This document shows, piece after piece, positions 34,086 to 43,255 of a DNA stretch of 64,000 nt. Both the position numbers and the translations under genes were made by a program. This stretch comes from Paraburkholderia fungorum (GTDB lineage Bacteria; Pseudomonadota; Gammaproteobacteria; Burkholderiales; Burkholderiaceae), in the NCBI RefSeq assembly GCF_900099835.1, contig NZ_FNKP01000002.1:2046001-2110000 (forward strand). The letters run 5' to 3'. The notes below the pieces were generated by a model. The model ran no database searches. It was not told the DNA's origin and was given only the letters and a program-made list of their open reading frames with translations. The first letter of the stretch is position 1, and every line of letters begins with the position of its first letter.

Positions 34086-34454
34086 ATGATTTCTACACTT
34101 GCAAACAAGTATCCACAAGGATACACTCATCAACAGATCGAGACACCGGCGTTCACAGTCAACCGTACCGAGGTGTTCGACAACTGGCTTGCGCAGCTTG
34201 CCGATTTGCGGGCAAGGGCGAAAATTCTCGTGCGAATCCGGCGCGCCGAACGAGGCCATTTCGGCGACACCAAGCTGCTGGAAGACGGCGTGTCCGAGAT
34301 GCGTATCGACTGTGGTCCGGGTTATCGGGTTTATTTCGCACGCGAAGGTCGCATGGTGTATCTGCTGCTGTGCGGTGGCAATAAAGCCACCCAGCCGGCC
34401 GACATCAGGCATGCCAAAACAATGTGGGCAGAAATCAGAAAGGAACTGTCATGA
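34086..34454 (+). CDS. RelE/HigB-type toxin of a type II toxin-antitoxin system
   Basis: 122 residues. From about residue 22 it is a typical short RelE/ParE-fold mRNA interferase: 'FDNWLAQLADLRARAKILVRI', 'GDTKLLEDGVSEMRID' and 'GYRVYFAREGRMVYLLLCGG'. The first 20 residues are atypical and encode a GTATCC-ACAA-GGATAC palindrome. The stop overlaps the antitoxin ATG (ATGA). Toxin-first order is normal for HigBA/addiction-module type pairs. Confidence 0.88.
   Translation: MISTLANKYPQGYTHQQIETPAFTVNRTEVFDNWLAQLADLRARAKILVRIRRAERGHFGDTKLLEDGVSEMRIDCGPGYRVYFAREGRMVYLLLCGGNKATQPADIRHAKTMWAEIRKELS
34109..34124. promoter_or_regulatory. 16-bp palindrome at the start of the toxin gene
   Basis: GTATCC (34109-34114), ACAA spacer, GGATAC (34119-34124). 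It lies 23 bases inside the annotated toxin frame; a candidate operator for the HTH antitoxin. Confidence 0.45.
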
Positions 34455-34753
34455 GCAAGATCAAAACCGCACGGTTCGACGCGTCGCACTACCTCGATAG
34501 CGAGGAGATGATCGCTGAATATCTCAATGCAGCACTCGAAGAAGGCGACGCCGACCTTCTTCTCGCCGCCATCGCCGATATCGCCAAAGCGCGCGGTATT
34601 GCAAAGGTCGCCGCAGACGCAGGACTCGGGCGCGAAAGTCTCTATAAAACGCTGGCGCCCGGCTCGAAGCCGCGTATGGACACGGTGTTCAAACTGCTGC
34701 GCGCGCTCGGCGTCAAGCTCAATGCGGTGCCTGAAGGCGTGGCGGCTGCCTGA
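34451..34753 (+). CDS. HTH antitoxin (addiction-module antidote, HigA type)
   Basis: 100 residues from ATG 34451. N-terminal part 'FDASHYLDSEEMIAEYLNAAL' and the HTH 'GIAKVAADAGLGRESLYKTL' with 'PRMDTVFKLLRALGVKL' match the probable addiction module antidote family. It should neutralise the RelE-type toxin encoded by the overlapping upstream gene and repress the operon. Confidence 0.9.
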   Translation: MSKIKTARFDASHYLDSEEMIAEYLNAALEEGDADLLLAAIADIAKARGIAKVAADAGLGRESLYKTLAPGSKPRMDTVFKLLRALGVKLNAVPEGVAAA

Positions 34754-34886
34754 TTCGTGTTTTTTATCGGCTCGACCAACTGGTACGTGAGCGTGGTTGT
34801 GCTGCTGGGTATTCGTAGCTGGAGGATGAGCGTTTCTTTACCTGCAAGGTAATGGATTACTGACGTGCTTTAACTATCATCGGTGC

Positions 34887-35741
34887 ATGAACACACTTTC
34901 TCTCGCGCAAGCCGCTCCTTCCCCTGCGTTCGCCACCAGCCGCACGGTGGGCGACCTGCTGCGCGAATGGCGGCAACGACGTCGCATGAGCCAGTTGCTG
35001 CTTGCCACTGAGGCTGACATTTCGACCCGGCATCTGAGCTTCGTCGAATCGGGGCGCGCGTTGCCAAGCCGGGAAATGGTCATGCATCTTGCTGAACGAC
35101 TCGACGTGCCGTTACGCGCGCGCAATGCGCTGCTGGTCGCGGCAGGATACGCACCACTGTTTCGTGAACGGCCTCTGTCCGATCCGCAATTGGCCGCCGC
35201 CCGGGAGGCGGTCGAACTGGTGCTCACCGGACACGAACCCTACCCGGCGCTCGCGATCGACCGGCATTGGAATATCGTCGCGACCAACAACGCGCTGGCG
35301 CCTTTGCTGTCAGGCGCGAGTCCCGAACTGCTGAAGCCCCCTGTCAATGCACTGCGGCTGAGCTTGCATCCAGACGGAATCGCGGCATCGATCATTAACT
35401 GGCATGCGTGGCGGGAGCATGTGCTGGCGCGGCTGCAACGGCAAATCGATGTGAGCGGCGACGACGCGTTAAGCACACTGCGCGACGAGTTGGCTGCCTA
35501 TCCTGCACCGGCTGGCGCCGAACCGGCCGAGCACGGCGACACCGCCGTCGCGCAGATCGCCGTCCCGCTGCGGTTGCGTACGCCGATCGGCGAGCTGTCG
35601 TTTTTCAGCACGACAACCGTGTTCGGCACCCCGGTGGACGTCACGCTATCGGAACTCGCCATCGAAGCATTTTTTCCCGCCGATCAGCACACAGCAGCAG
35701 CATTGCGCAAGGCTGCGGAGGGCCGGGACGCAAGAACCTGA
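34887..35741 (+). CDS. XRE/MmyB-type transcriptional regulator
   Basis: 284 residues. HTH about 20-75 ('VGDLLREWRQRRRMSQ', 'ISTRHLSFVESGRALPSREM'), then the MmyB-like ligand-binding domain about 105-270 ('ALAIDRHWNIVATNNAL', 'LRLSLHPDG'). Such proteins bind a hydrophobic ligand and usually regulate a neighbouring oxidoreductase or transporter gene. Here the next gene is a YeeE/YedE transporter, 169 bp downstream. Confidence 0.87.
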   Translation: MNTLSLAQAAPSPAFATSRTVGDLLREWRQRRRMSQLLLATEADISTRHLSFVESGRALPSREMVMHLAERLDVPLRARNALLVAAGYAPLFRERPLSDPQLAAAREAVELVLTGHEPYPALAIDRHWNIVATNNALAPLLSGASPELLKPPVNALRLSLHPDGIAASIINWHAWREHVLARLQRQIDVSGDDALSTLRDELAAYPAPAGAEPAEHGDTAVAQIAVPLRLRTPIGELSFFSTTTVFGTPVDVTLSELAIEAFFPADQHTAAALRKAAEGRDART

Positions 35742-35910
35742 CGCTGGCTTCCGAAACCGGTGCCTGACACTGGCACCCGTAGCGCGGCCACGCCTCTGCC
35801 ATCCATGTGCTATCTTTTTTTCGATTGCCTTTCCCTCCTGCCAACCCCAAACTCGCCCCCCGGCCGCTCTGTGGCCGCCTCTCGATTACCCGCTTGTCAG
35901 TCAACTAATC

Positions 35911-37134
35911 ATGTCAGACCTCTCCACTTCGCTTCCGCGCGTACCACGCCGCTTCGATATCAATCCGAAGCCGCTGGGCGCCGCGCTCATCCTTATCGCG
36001 CTCGGCGCCATTTATCTCGCGCAGACCGTAAGCGGCCGCCAGGCGGCGCTCTACGTGGTCGGCGCGCTGCTGGGCATGTCGCTGTATCACGCGGCGTTCG
36101 GCTTCACGTCAGCCTGGCGGGTTTTCATCGCCGATGGCCGGGGCGCCGGTCTGCGAGCGCAAATGCTGATGCTCGGGCTCGGCGTGCTGCTGTTTTTCCC
36201 AGCGCTCGCGGCCGGTACGCTGTTCGGTCAGCCGGTTGTCGGGCTGGTCGCGCCGGCCGGCACATCCGTGCTCGTGGGCGCGTTCATGTTCGGCATCGGC
36301 ATGCAGCTGGGCGGCGGCTGCGCGTCGGGCACGCTATATACAGTGGGCGGCGGCAGCACCCGCATGATCGTCACGCTTGCTGCGTTTATCGTCGGCTCGG
36401 TCGTCGCGACCGCGCATATGCCGTTCTGGACCGCATTGCCCTCGCTCAAACCGCTTTCCATGGTGACTACGCTGGGCGCAGGCTGGGCCATCGTGCTGAA
36501 TCTGATCGTGTTTGCCGCCATCGCGGCGCTTACCGTCGTGATCGAACGTCGCCGGCACGGCCAGCTGGTCAATGAGCCGCTGCGCCAGCCGCACGCGTCG
36601 CCCTGGCTGCATGGGCCGTGGCCGCTGTTCGTCGGCGCGGTCGCGCTGGTTCTGCTCAACTTCGCCACGCTGGCGTTGTCGGGTCGTCCGTGGGGTGTGA
36701 CGTCGGCGTTCGCGCTGTGGGGCGCCAAGATTTTCGCCGCGCTGGGTATCGACGTGGCCAACTGGCCGTACTGGGCATCGCACGCGAATGCGGGCTCCCT
36801 CGCCGCCCCTGTTACACATGACGTCACCTCGGTGATGGATATCGGCATCGTCCTCGGTGCAATGACGGCGGCGGCGCTCGCCGGCCGTTACGCGCCGGTC
36901 TGGAAAGTACCCGCCAAATCGTTGATCGCGGCAGTTGTCGGCGGCCTGATGCTCGGCTACGGAGCCCGCCTGGCCTACGGTTGTAACATCGGCGCGTACT
37001 TTAGCGGGATCGTGTCAGGCAGCCTGCACGGCTGGTTATGGCTTGTTGCCGCATTCGCCGGCAATGTGCTCGGCACGCGTCTACGGCCGGCATTTGGCCT
37101 CGAAGTGGAACGCATCCGTCAGACCGGCTGCTAA
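35911..37134 (+). CDS. YeeE/YedE-family sulfur-compound transporter
   Basis: 407 residues with about ten membrane spans arranged as two homologous halves. Each half has the signature Gly-Cys motif: 'GGGCASGTLYTVGGGS' and 'YGARLAYGCNIGAYFSG'. Those Cys line the path in thiosulfate uptake proteins of this family. Imports thiosulfate or a related sulfur species across the inner membrane; exact substrate unknown. Confidence 0.85.
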   Translation: MSDLSTSLPRVPRRFDINPKPLGAALILIALGAIYLAQTVSGRQAALYVVGALLGMSLYHAAFGFTSAWRVFIADGRGAGLRAQMLMLGLGVLLFFPALAAGTLFGQPVVGLVAPAGTSVLVGAFMFGIGMQLGGGCASGTLYTVGGGSTRMIVTLAAFIVGSVVATAHMPFWTALPSLKPLSMVTTLGAGWAIVLNLIVFAAIAALTVVIERRRHGQLVNEPLRQPHASPWLHGPWPLFVGAVALVLLNFATLALSGRPWGVTSAFALWGAKIFAALGIDVANWPYWASHANAGSLAAPVTHDVTSVMDIGIVLGAMTAAALAGRYAPVWKVPAKSLIAAVVGGLMLGYGARLAYGCNIGAYFSGIVSGSLHGWLWLVAAFAGNVLGTRLRPAFGLEVERIRQTGC

Positions 37135-37668
37135 TCCTTACCAAAGAAGTTACAAAGACGGCCCTGTTTGTAACCGGGGCCGCACCACCCTGTTACACCT
37201 CTGATGTGCCCCCAAAACGGCCCTAAATTACGGTATTTATTACGGTATATTTGCAGCGCCGTTTCCCGCCTTTATAAACGCCGTGGCATTTAACCGCATG
37301 TCGCGCGCCGCAATTCTTTGATTAGACAATTAAGCCAAACGCCCGTATGACAAGGGTTTTCATGGATCTTTCCAAATTCTCGCAGTGCAAAAAATTCTCT
37401 TTGCATCATCTATTACAAGCGCGTGAAAGAGTTACCGACAATTGATGTATCTTTTTGAGATATTTTTTTGAGAAGGGATTGATTTCCTGTTTTACCCTTC
37501 ATACAATTCGTCCCAAGCTGTTACGAAATGTAACGCCTTGTATCAAAAGCAAAGTAAGTTGTATCAGGTAGTGACATGTAGCCGGAGGACATCGTTTCCG
37601 GCGAGGCACAAAAGAGATAACGGCAAAAAAAGCCGACTTGGTAATTCGGGGCTTCGGAAACACAGAAA
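37135..37668. promoter_or_regulatory. Control region upstream of flhDC
   Basis: 534 bp without a gene, clearly more AT-rich than its surroundings from about 37230 on. Features: inverted repeat GTTACAAA/TTTGTAAC (37149-37156, 37167-37174); overlapping hairpin CGGCCC...GGGCCG that may end the YeeE transcript; direct repeat ATTACGGTAT at 37227-37236 and 37239-37248; a small CGGC-A7-GCCG hairpin near 37621. A long leader before flhD is typical of this heavily regulated operon. Confidence 0.55.
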
Positions 37669-37989
37669 ATGGACCGTAGCAGCGAGACGCTGGATTCAAT
37701 CCGCGAGATTAACTTGTCTTACATCATGCTTGCGCAACGTATGTTGCGTGAGGACAAACCGATCGGGATGTTCCGTCTGGGTTTGTCGTCGGAACTGGCT
37801 GACTTGCTTGCCGGGCTGTCGCTCGCGCAAATCGTCAAGCTGGCCTCTTCCGATCAGCTTTTGTGCTTCTTCCGCTTCAACGACCACTCGATGTTGTCGG
37901 CGTTGACGCAAACGACGAAGCACACCGCAGTTGCCCCCACTCACGCGGCCATCCTGCTTGCAGGCCAGCCCGCTGAGCAGTTTGCTTAA
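37669..37989 (+). CDS. flhD: Flagellar master regulator subunit FlhD
   Basis: 106 residues, the usual length. '[18 protein letters not shown]' at the N-terminus, '[11 protein letters not shown]'-type block with Cys66, the inter-subunit disulfide position of FlhD. With FlhC it forms the hexameric activator of class II flagellar promoters. The flhC ATG follows 14 bp after the stop. Confidence 0.95.
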   Translation: MDRSSETLDSIREINLSYIMLAQRMLREDKPIGMFRLGLSSELADLLAGLSLAQIVKLASSDQLLCFFRFNDHSMLSALTQTTKHTAVAPTHAAILLAGQPAEQFA

Positions 37990-38003
37990 TCGAGGTGACT
38001 GCG

Positions 38004-38594
38004 ATGCTTAAACGTAGTCTGACGGAAGACGCACAGGATGTATTCCGTGCGATCGCGCTGATCGAACTCGGCGCGCGCATGCAGGTGCTGGAGAGCGAAC
38101 TGACGCTCTCACGCGACCGCATGATTCGCCTGTACCGCGAGGTCAAGGGCGTATCGCCGCCCAAGGGCATGCTGCCGTTCTCGGCGGACTGGTATATGAC
38201 GTGGCTGGCGAACATCCACGCGTCGTTGTTCTACAACACGTACCTGTTCCTGAAGAACGAAGCGCGCTGCTCGCATCTGGATGCGTTGACCAAAGGGTAT
38301 CGGCTGTATCTGGAACATTGCCAGCACAGCGAAAGCGAGCCGGTGCTCGATCTGACGCGTGCATGGACGCTGGTGCGTTTCTTCGACGCCGACATTCTGC
38401 AGTTGACCAAGTGCTGCCGTTGCACGGGCAAGTTCGTCGCGCACAAGCACGATTTGCAGCACAACGTCGTATGTGGCGCATGCCAGCCGCCGTCGCGTGC
38501 AGGCAAGACCAAGAAAGCAGCGGCCGCTCGCCAGGAAGCAGCACTCCAGGCAGCGCAGGTTGCCGAGGTTGCACAGGTCGCTCAAGCCGCCTGA
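38004..38594 (+). CDS. flhC: Flagellar master regulator subunit FlhC
   Basis: 196 residues from ATG 38004 (GAGG 8 bases upstream; a GTG at 37995 is possible). The zinc site C137-x2-C140-x16-C157-x2-C160 is exactly conserved. The C-terminal about 30 residues are an Ala/Gln/Val-rich tail ('AAQVAEVAQVAQAA') not present in enteric FlhC. DNA-binding partner of FlhD. No flagellar or chemotaxis gene follows: the next gene is a convergent metal transporter. Confidence 0.95.
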   Translation: MLKRSLTEDAQDVFRAIALIELGARMQVLESELTLSRDRMIRLYREVKGVSPPKGMLPFSADWYMTWLANIHASLFYNTYLFLKNEARCSHLDALTKGYRLYLEHCQHSESEPVLDLTRAWTLVRFFDADILQLTKCCRCTGKFVAHKHDLQHNVVCGACQPPSRAGKTKKAAAARQEAALQAAQVAEVAQVAQAA

Positions 38595-38658
38595 TTGAAT
38601 TGATGTCATTCGCCGACGGCTGGTCCGCCCGAGGCGAAGCAGAAACCGAAGCCTTATG

Positions 38659-38687
38659 AAAATCCGCGCACTGCGCGGATTTTTTTT
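38659..38687. terminator. Rho-independent terminator of flhDC
   Basis: AATCCGCGC (38661-38669), loop ACT, GCGCGGATT (38673-38681), then eight T in all. It stands between the convergent flhC and metal-transporter genes. Confidence 0.92.
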
Positions 38688-38723
38688 GCCCTCAACCGCT
38701 CGCTCAAAAAATCCGCAGCTGGC

Positions 38724-40100
38724 TCAGCCCGCCAGGCCCACCGTCTGCACTACCAGCCAAAGATTCGCCGCACTGATCGCGCCAAACAACGACCACGCGA
38801 GCAACCGCGTCGGCAGTTTATTCGCGAATTCGCCCATCAACGAGCGGTCGCTGGTCATGCGGATCAGCGGATAAAGCGCGAACGGCAGTTGCAGGCTCAG
38901 CACGACCTGGCTCGCGACCAGCAACCGGCCGACCGCGCCGTTGCCCATCATCTGCACGCCGATCAACGCGGGAATCAAGGCCAGTGCCCGCGTGATGAAA
39001 CGCCGCTGCCAGCACGGAATTTTCATCTTCAGGAAGCCTTCCATGATCACCTGCCCCGCCACCGTGCCGGTGAACGTCGAGCTTTGTCCCGACGCCAGCA
39101 ACGTGATCGCGAACAGCACCGCCGCGAAACCCGTGCCGACGATCGGCGCGAGCAGCTTGTACGCGTCCTCGATCTGCGTGACTTCCGTGTGGCCTGTTGC
39201 GTGAAATGCCGCGGCGGCGAGAATCAGGATCGCCATGTTGATCAGCAGCGCGAGCACCAGCGACGCGATGGTGTCGATTCGCGACATGCTGATCGCCGAG
39301 CGGATACCGGCCGGATCGCGTTTGACCGCGCGCGTCTGCACAATCGACGAATGCAGATACAGGTTATGCGGCATCACCGTTGCGCCGAGAATGCCGATTG
39401 CGAGGTACATCGGCTCGCGCGAATTCAGCGCCTGCCACGACGGAATCAGCCCTTGCGCGACCGACGGCCAGTGCGGCTTCACCAACGCCAGTTCGATGAT
39501 GTACCCGATGCCGATCGTCGCGATCAGACCGAGCATGATCGCTTCGAGATCGCGGAAATTCTTGCCCTTCAGACCGAGCACGATCAGCGTGTCGAATGCG
39601 GTGAGCAGCACGCCGGTGGTCAGCGAGCAATTGAACAGAAGATGGAAGGCCAGTGCACCGCCGAGCACTTCGGCCAGGTCGCACGCGACGATGGAGAGTT
39701 CCGCGAGAAACCACTGAAAACGCGCGACGCCCGGCGAATAGCGTGAGCTGGACAATTGCGCGAGGTCGCGTCCGGTGGCGATACCGAGACGCATGCTCAG
39801 ACATTGCAGCGCCATCGCCGCGAGGCTCGACAGCAACACGACGAACAACAGGCTGTAGCCATAACGCGAACCGGCTTCGATCGCGGTGGCCCAGTTGCCC
39901 GGGTCCATGTAACCGATCGATACCAGCAAACCGGGGCCTGCGAATTGCAGGATCTTCTTCCAGAACGGCGCGCCTTGCGAGACGGCGACCGAGCCTTGCA
40001 CCTCGGAAGGGCAAAACGGCGCCGTGGCGGTAATTGGTAATTTGAACGGCAATCCGTAGGTCTCTTGAAGGGGATAAAACGCGGTGCATACGCATGCCAC
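38724..40100 (-). CDS. mntH: Nramp-family divalent metal transporter (MntH)
   Basis: About 458 residues, eleven membrane spans. Metal-binding span 1 'IGYMDPGNWATAIEAGS' (DPGN) and span 6 'GATVMPHNLYLHS' (MPH) are intact. H+-coupled uptake of Mn2+/Fe2+. The frame is open far upstream; I take a GTG at 40100 preceded by GAGGCG, with a TTG at 40052 as alternative. It begins 12 bp after the SfnB-like stop, so it may be read through from that gene. Confidence 0.85.
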   Translation of the reverse strand: MACVCTAFYPLQETYGLPFKLPITATAPFCPSEVQGSVAVSQGAPFWKKILQFAGPGLLVSIGYMDPGNWATAIEAGSRYGYSLLFVVLLSSLAAMALQCLSMRLGIATGRDLAQLSSSRYSPGVARFQWFLAELSIVACDLAEVLGGALAFHLLFNCSLTTGVLLTAFDTLIVLGLKGKNFRDLEAIMLGLIATIGIGYIIELALVKPHWPSVAQGLIPSWQALNSREPMYLAIGILGATVMPHNLYLHSSIVQTRAVKRDPAGIRSAISMSRIDTIASLVLALLINMAILILAAAAFHATGHTEVTQIEDAYKLLAPIVGTGFAAVLFAITLLASGQSSTFTGTVAGQVIMEGFLKMKIPCWQRRFITRALALIPALIGVQMMGNGAVGRLLVASQVVLSLQLPFALYPLIRMTSDRSLMGEFANKLPTRLLAWSLFGAISAANLWLVVQTVGLAG

Positions 40101-40111
40101 CGCGAGCCGCC

Positions 40112-41314
40112 TCAAGTGTACAAAGAAACTTCCGGCAATGTCCCGCTCAGTGCGTAGCGGCCGACGTCGCGCACGCGGTAATCGAGCGGGTCGTGCAGCG
40201 TGTGCACGCGCGCGTTGCGCCAGAAACGATCGAGTGCGAGCGGCGCATGCGTGGCGCGCGCACCACACGCGTCGAACAGTTTTTCGCTGATGTCGAGCGC
40301 CGCGCGGTGCGCAACGATTTTCGCTTCCGAGGTGGCGAGCGCGACATGAGCGCGTGCTTCGGCGGAAAGCGACGGGCCTTGCTGCCACGCGTCGTCGAGT
40401 ATTTGCGCCGCGCGCGTGGCGAGCGCCTCGGCGGCTACCGCCTGCAGACGCATTTCACCGAAACGCTGGATCAGGTACGGATCGTCGGTGGCTTTGTCGA
40501 CACCGGAGTTGATCCACGGCCGGCCGTATTGCGTGACATACGCTCGTGCTTCTTCAAGCGCGCCCTGCGCAATGCCCACAAACAGGTTGGTCAACACCTG
40601 CTGCGAAATCAGCGTGCGCAAACTCGCGTACGGCGTGTCGGCCTTATGCAGCACTTCGTGCGGCTCGACCCTGACCCGCGCGAACGACACACTGCCGCTG
40701 TCGGTTTGCCGCTGGCCGATCGGGTTCCAGTCTTCGTGAACGGTGATGCCTTCGCGCGTGGTCGGCACCGCGCCGAAAATCGATTTACCGGTGACGGGGT
40801 CGTGCGCGGAGATCGTCATCATCTGCGAGCCGCGCGTGCCTGAACAGAAACCCTTCTGACCGTCGAGCAGGTAGCCGCCGTCAGCGGTGGCTGTTGCAAC
40901 GAGCCGCGTATCGAGCGGATTCACTGCATTGCCCCACCACCAGCGCTGTTCCACCGTGTCGCCGAGATAGCGCGCGCGTTGCTCCGGGTTGCCCCACACG
41001 TTGACGCTCACTACCTGCAGGCAGCTGAATCCCAGCAAATGTGCGAGCGCGCTGTCGACTTGCGCGATCTTCCGAATCGTCTCGTAGATGTCCGGCCAGC
41101 GCGCGCCCGCGCCACCGAATTCGCGCGGTACCGCGAGCGTGAGCAATCCCGCATCGGCGATCCACTGCTTTTCCTGCGCGGCGTGACCGCCTTCACGATC
41201 GCGTTGCGCCGCGCTCGCGCGCAACGCGTTCAGCAAGCCGGTGAGATCGCGCACCTGAGATGCGCCGGATGCCTCGCGCGTCGACGACGCGTCGGCATGA
41301 CGGGGTTCGTTCAT
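40112..41314 (-). CDS. SfnB-like flavin-dependent sulfur-acquisition oxidoreductase (acyl-CoA dehydrogenase fold)
   Basis: 400 residues from ATG 41314. Acyl-CoA-dehydrogenase fold with FMN/FAD-binding blocks: 'LTLAVPREFGGAGARWPDI' near the N-terminus, 'GQKGFCSGTRGSQMM' in the middle, and C-terminal 'KLFDACGARATHAPLALDRFWRNAR' (shortened). This is the SfnB/DszC group, FMNH2-dependent monooxygenases that release sulfur from sulfones or related compounds. It sits between metNIQ and mntH on the same strand, 75 bp after metI, suggesting a sulfur-supply operon. Confidence 0.8.
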   Translation of the reverse strand: MNEPRHADASSTREASGASQVRDLTGLLNALRASAAQRDREGGHAAQEKQWIADAGLLTLAVPREFGGAGARWPDIYETIRKIAQVDSALAHLLGFSCLQVVSVNVWGNPEQRARYLGDTVEQRWWWGNAVNPLDTRLVATATADGGYLLDGQKGFCSGTRGSQMMTISAHDPVTGKSIFGAVPTTREGITVHEDWNPIGQRQTDSGSVSFARVRVEPHEVLHKADTPYASLRTLISQQVLTNLFVGIAQGALEEARAYVTQYGRPWINSGVDKATDDPYLIQRFGEMRLQAVAAEALATRAAQILDDAWQQGPSLSAEARAHVALATSEAKIVAHRAALDISEKLFDACGARATHAPLALDRFWRNARVHTLHDPLDYRVRDVGRYALSGTLPEVSLYT

Positions 41315-41389
41315 GCAAATGTCCAGATAGAGAATTGGGTTGAACGGCAGCGCGCCCGCCACTTTCGCCGACGCGAAACATCGCGATTA

Positions 41390-42046
41390 TTATGCGCGCT
41401 GCGCGAGCCGCCTCACGAAGCGATCGCCGACGAACTGCACGGCTGTCACGATGACGATCAGCAATGCGATCACGGTGACCATCACGGTCGTATCGAAACG
41501 TTGATAGCCGTAGCGGATCGCCAGATCGCCGAGGCCGCCCGCCCCGACCGCGCCCGCCATCGCCGACGAGCCGATCATCGCGACCACGGTGATCGTGAAA
41601 CCGCCGAGAATGCCGGGCAGTGCTTCGGGCAACAGCACATGCCAGATGATGTGCCGTCGTTGCGCACCCATCGCCTGCGCAGCTTCGATCAAACCCCGGT
41701 CCACTTCGCGCAGACTCACTTCGGCGATGCGCGCAAAAAACGGAATTGCCGCGATGCTGAGCGGCACGATGGCCGCCCATACGCCGATGGTGGTGCCGAT
41801 CAGAAATCGCGTGAGCGGCAACAGCGCGACCAGCAGAATGATGAACGGCGTGGAGCGAAATGCGTTGACGAGTGCACCGAGCACGCTATTCACCGACCGC
41901 TTTTCAGCGATGCCGCCGCGTGTCGTCGTCACCAGCACCAAAGCGAGCGGAATGCCCACCAGTGCCGCGATAAAAGCGGATACGCCGACCATCACGATGG
42001 TGTCGCGAATCGCGTCGGCAAGTTCGGAGAGCCAGAGATCAGACAT
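41390..42046 (-). CDS. metI: Methionine ABC transporter permease MetI
   Basis: 218 residues with five membrane spans. EAA loop 'EVDRGLIEAAQAMGAQRRHII' near 135 and the family block 'NAFRSTPFIILLVALLP'. ATG 42046 lies inside the end of metN (8-base overlap). Forms the membrane channel for the MetQ-delivered substrate. Confidence 0.92.
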   Translation of the reverse strand: MSDLWLSELADAIRDTIVMVGVSAFIAALVGIPLALVLVTTTRGGIAEKRSVNSVLGALVNAFRSTPFIILLVALLPLTRFLIGTTIGVWAAIVPLSIAAIPFFARIAEVSLREVDRGLIEAAQAMGAQRRHIIWHVLLPEALPGILGGFTITVVAMIGSSAMAGAVGAGGLGDLAIRYGYQRFDTTVMVTVIALLIVIVTAVQFVGDRFVRRLAQRA

Positions 42047-43199
42047 AGCCGAGCACCTCGACATGGTTCGCGAAACGGCGCGCGTTGTCGAGCAACGCCG
42101 CGACCTGCTGCTGCGCGCTTTCTTTCACGTTGGCCCGCAATTGCGCCGACACGACCAGCCGCCCTTGCGCGTGTCCCTGAATCCGGTCGATGCCGCCATG
42201 AACGAAACTCACACGCCCACCATCGATACTCAACGCCGACGTGAGTCCGCCGAGATCCGGCTCTTGCGTGTCTGCGCCGGTGAAGCGCACGTCCAGCAGA
42301 ATCTGCGCGTCTGCGGCTGCCACGTCACTGAATGGCTTGATGCGCGCGGCCAGATCCGCGGGCAGATCGTGCACCAGTGTGCGCAGCAAGGCATGCGTCG
42401 CCGCGTGTTGCGGATTGCCGAAAACGCGCCACACCGGCCCATTTTCTACAACTTCACCGCGCTCTATCACTGCGACCGTATCGCACACTTCGCGAATCAC
42501 TTCCATCTCGTGAGTGATCAATACGATGGTCAGATCGAGCCGCCGATTGATGTCGCGCAGCAACGCTAGAATGGCCTGTGTCGTTTCGGGATCGAGTGCG
42601 GAGGTGGCCTCGTCGCACAGAAGTATGTCCGGGTCGGTCACCAAAGCGCGCGCAATGCCCACGCGCTGCTTCTGTCCACCGGACAAACTCGCGGGATAAG
42701 CGTCACGTTTCGCCGATAAGCCGACCAGTTCGAGTAACGCATCGACCTTCTTGTCGATTTCGACTTTCGGTACGCCTGCGATCTTCAGCGGCAAAGCAAT
42801 GTTCTCGCGCACCGTCTTCGCCGAGAGCAGGTTGAAGTGCTGAAACACCATGCCAATGCGCCTGCGCAGCGTGACGAGTCCGCGTTCATCGAGTTCGCCA
42901 ACGCTCACGCCGTTCACACGCACCGCGCCTGAACTCGGCTTTTCCAGACCGTTGACCAACCTCAGCAAGGTCGATTTCCCAGCACCGCTACGGCCGATAA
43001 TGCCGAACACTTCGCCGCGCGTCACTGTCAGTGTGACATTGGCGAGAGCGGTATTCGCCACGCCGCGAGCATCGCCGAATACCTTGCCGACGTCGTCGAA
43101 TATCACGGCGGCTTGTATCGTCGCATCGGCGGAACCATCGCTCAGCGCGAACGACGGCGCGTCTTCAATGAACTGCGGCGGTTCGAAAAAGTTGGCCAT
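42039..43199 (-). CDS. metN: Methionine ABC transporter ATP-binding protein MetN
   Basis: 386 residues. Walker A 'GRSGAGKST', Q-loop 'MVFQHFNLL', signature 'LSGGQKQR', Walker B 'ILLCDEATSALDP', H-loop 'ITHEM', then a C-terminal NIL domain (about 300-386), which in MetN binds methionine and shuts the transporter down. The NIL domain supports methionine as ligand. It has about 35 extra residues before the ABC domain compared with E. coli MetN. Confidence 0.93.
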   Translation of the reverse strand: MANFFEPPQFIEDAPSFALSDGSADATIQAAVIFDDVGKVFGDARGVANTALANVTLTVTRGEVFGIIGRSGAGKSTLLRLVNGLEKPSSGAVRVNGVSVGELDERGLVTLRRRIGMVFQHFNLLSAKTVRENIALPLKIAGVPKVEIDKKVDALLELVGLSAKRDAYPASLSGGQKQRVGIARALVTDPDILLCDEATSALDPETTQAILALLRDINRRLDLTIVLITHEMEVIREVCDTVAVIERGEVVENGPVWRVFGNPQHAATHALLRTLVHDLPADLAARIKPFSDVAAADAQILLDVRFTGADTQEPDLGGLTSALSIDGGRVSFVHGGIDRIQGHAQGRLVVSAQLRANVKESAQQQVAALLDNARRFANHVEVLGYV

Positions 43200-43255
43200 G
43201 ACTGCGTTCCTTTCGTTTCAGACTCCGACTTGCTACTGCGACGCAAGACGCCGCG

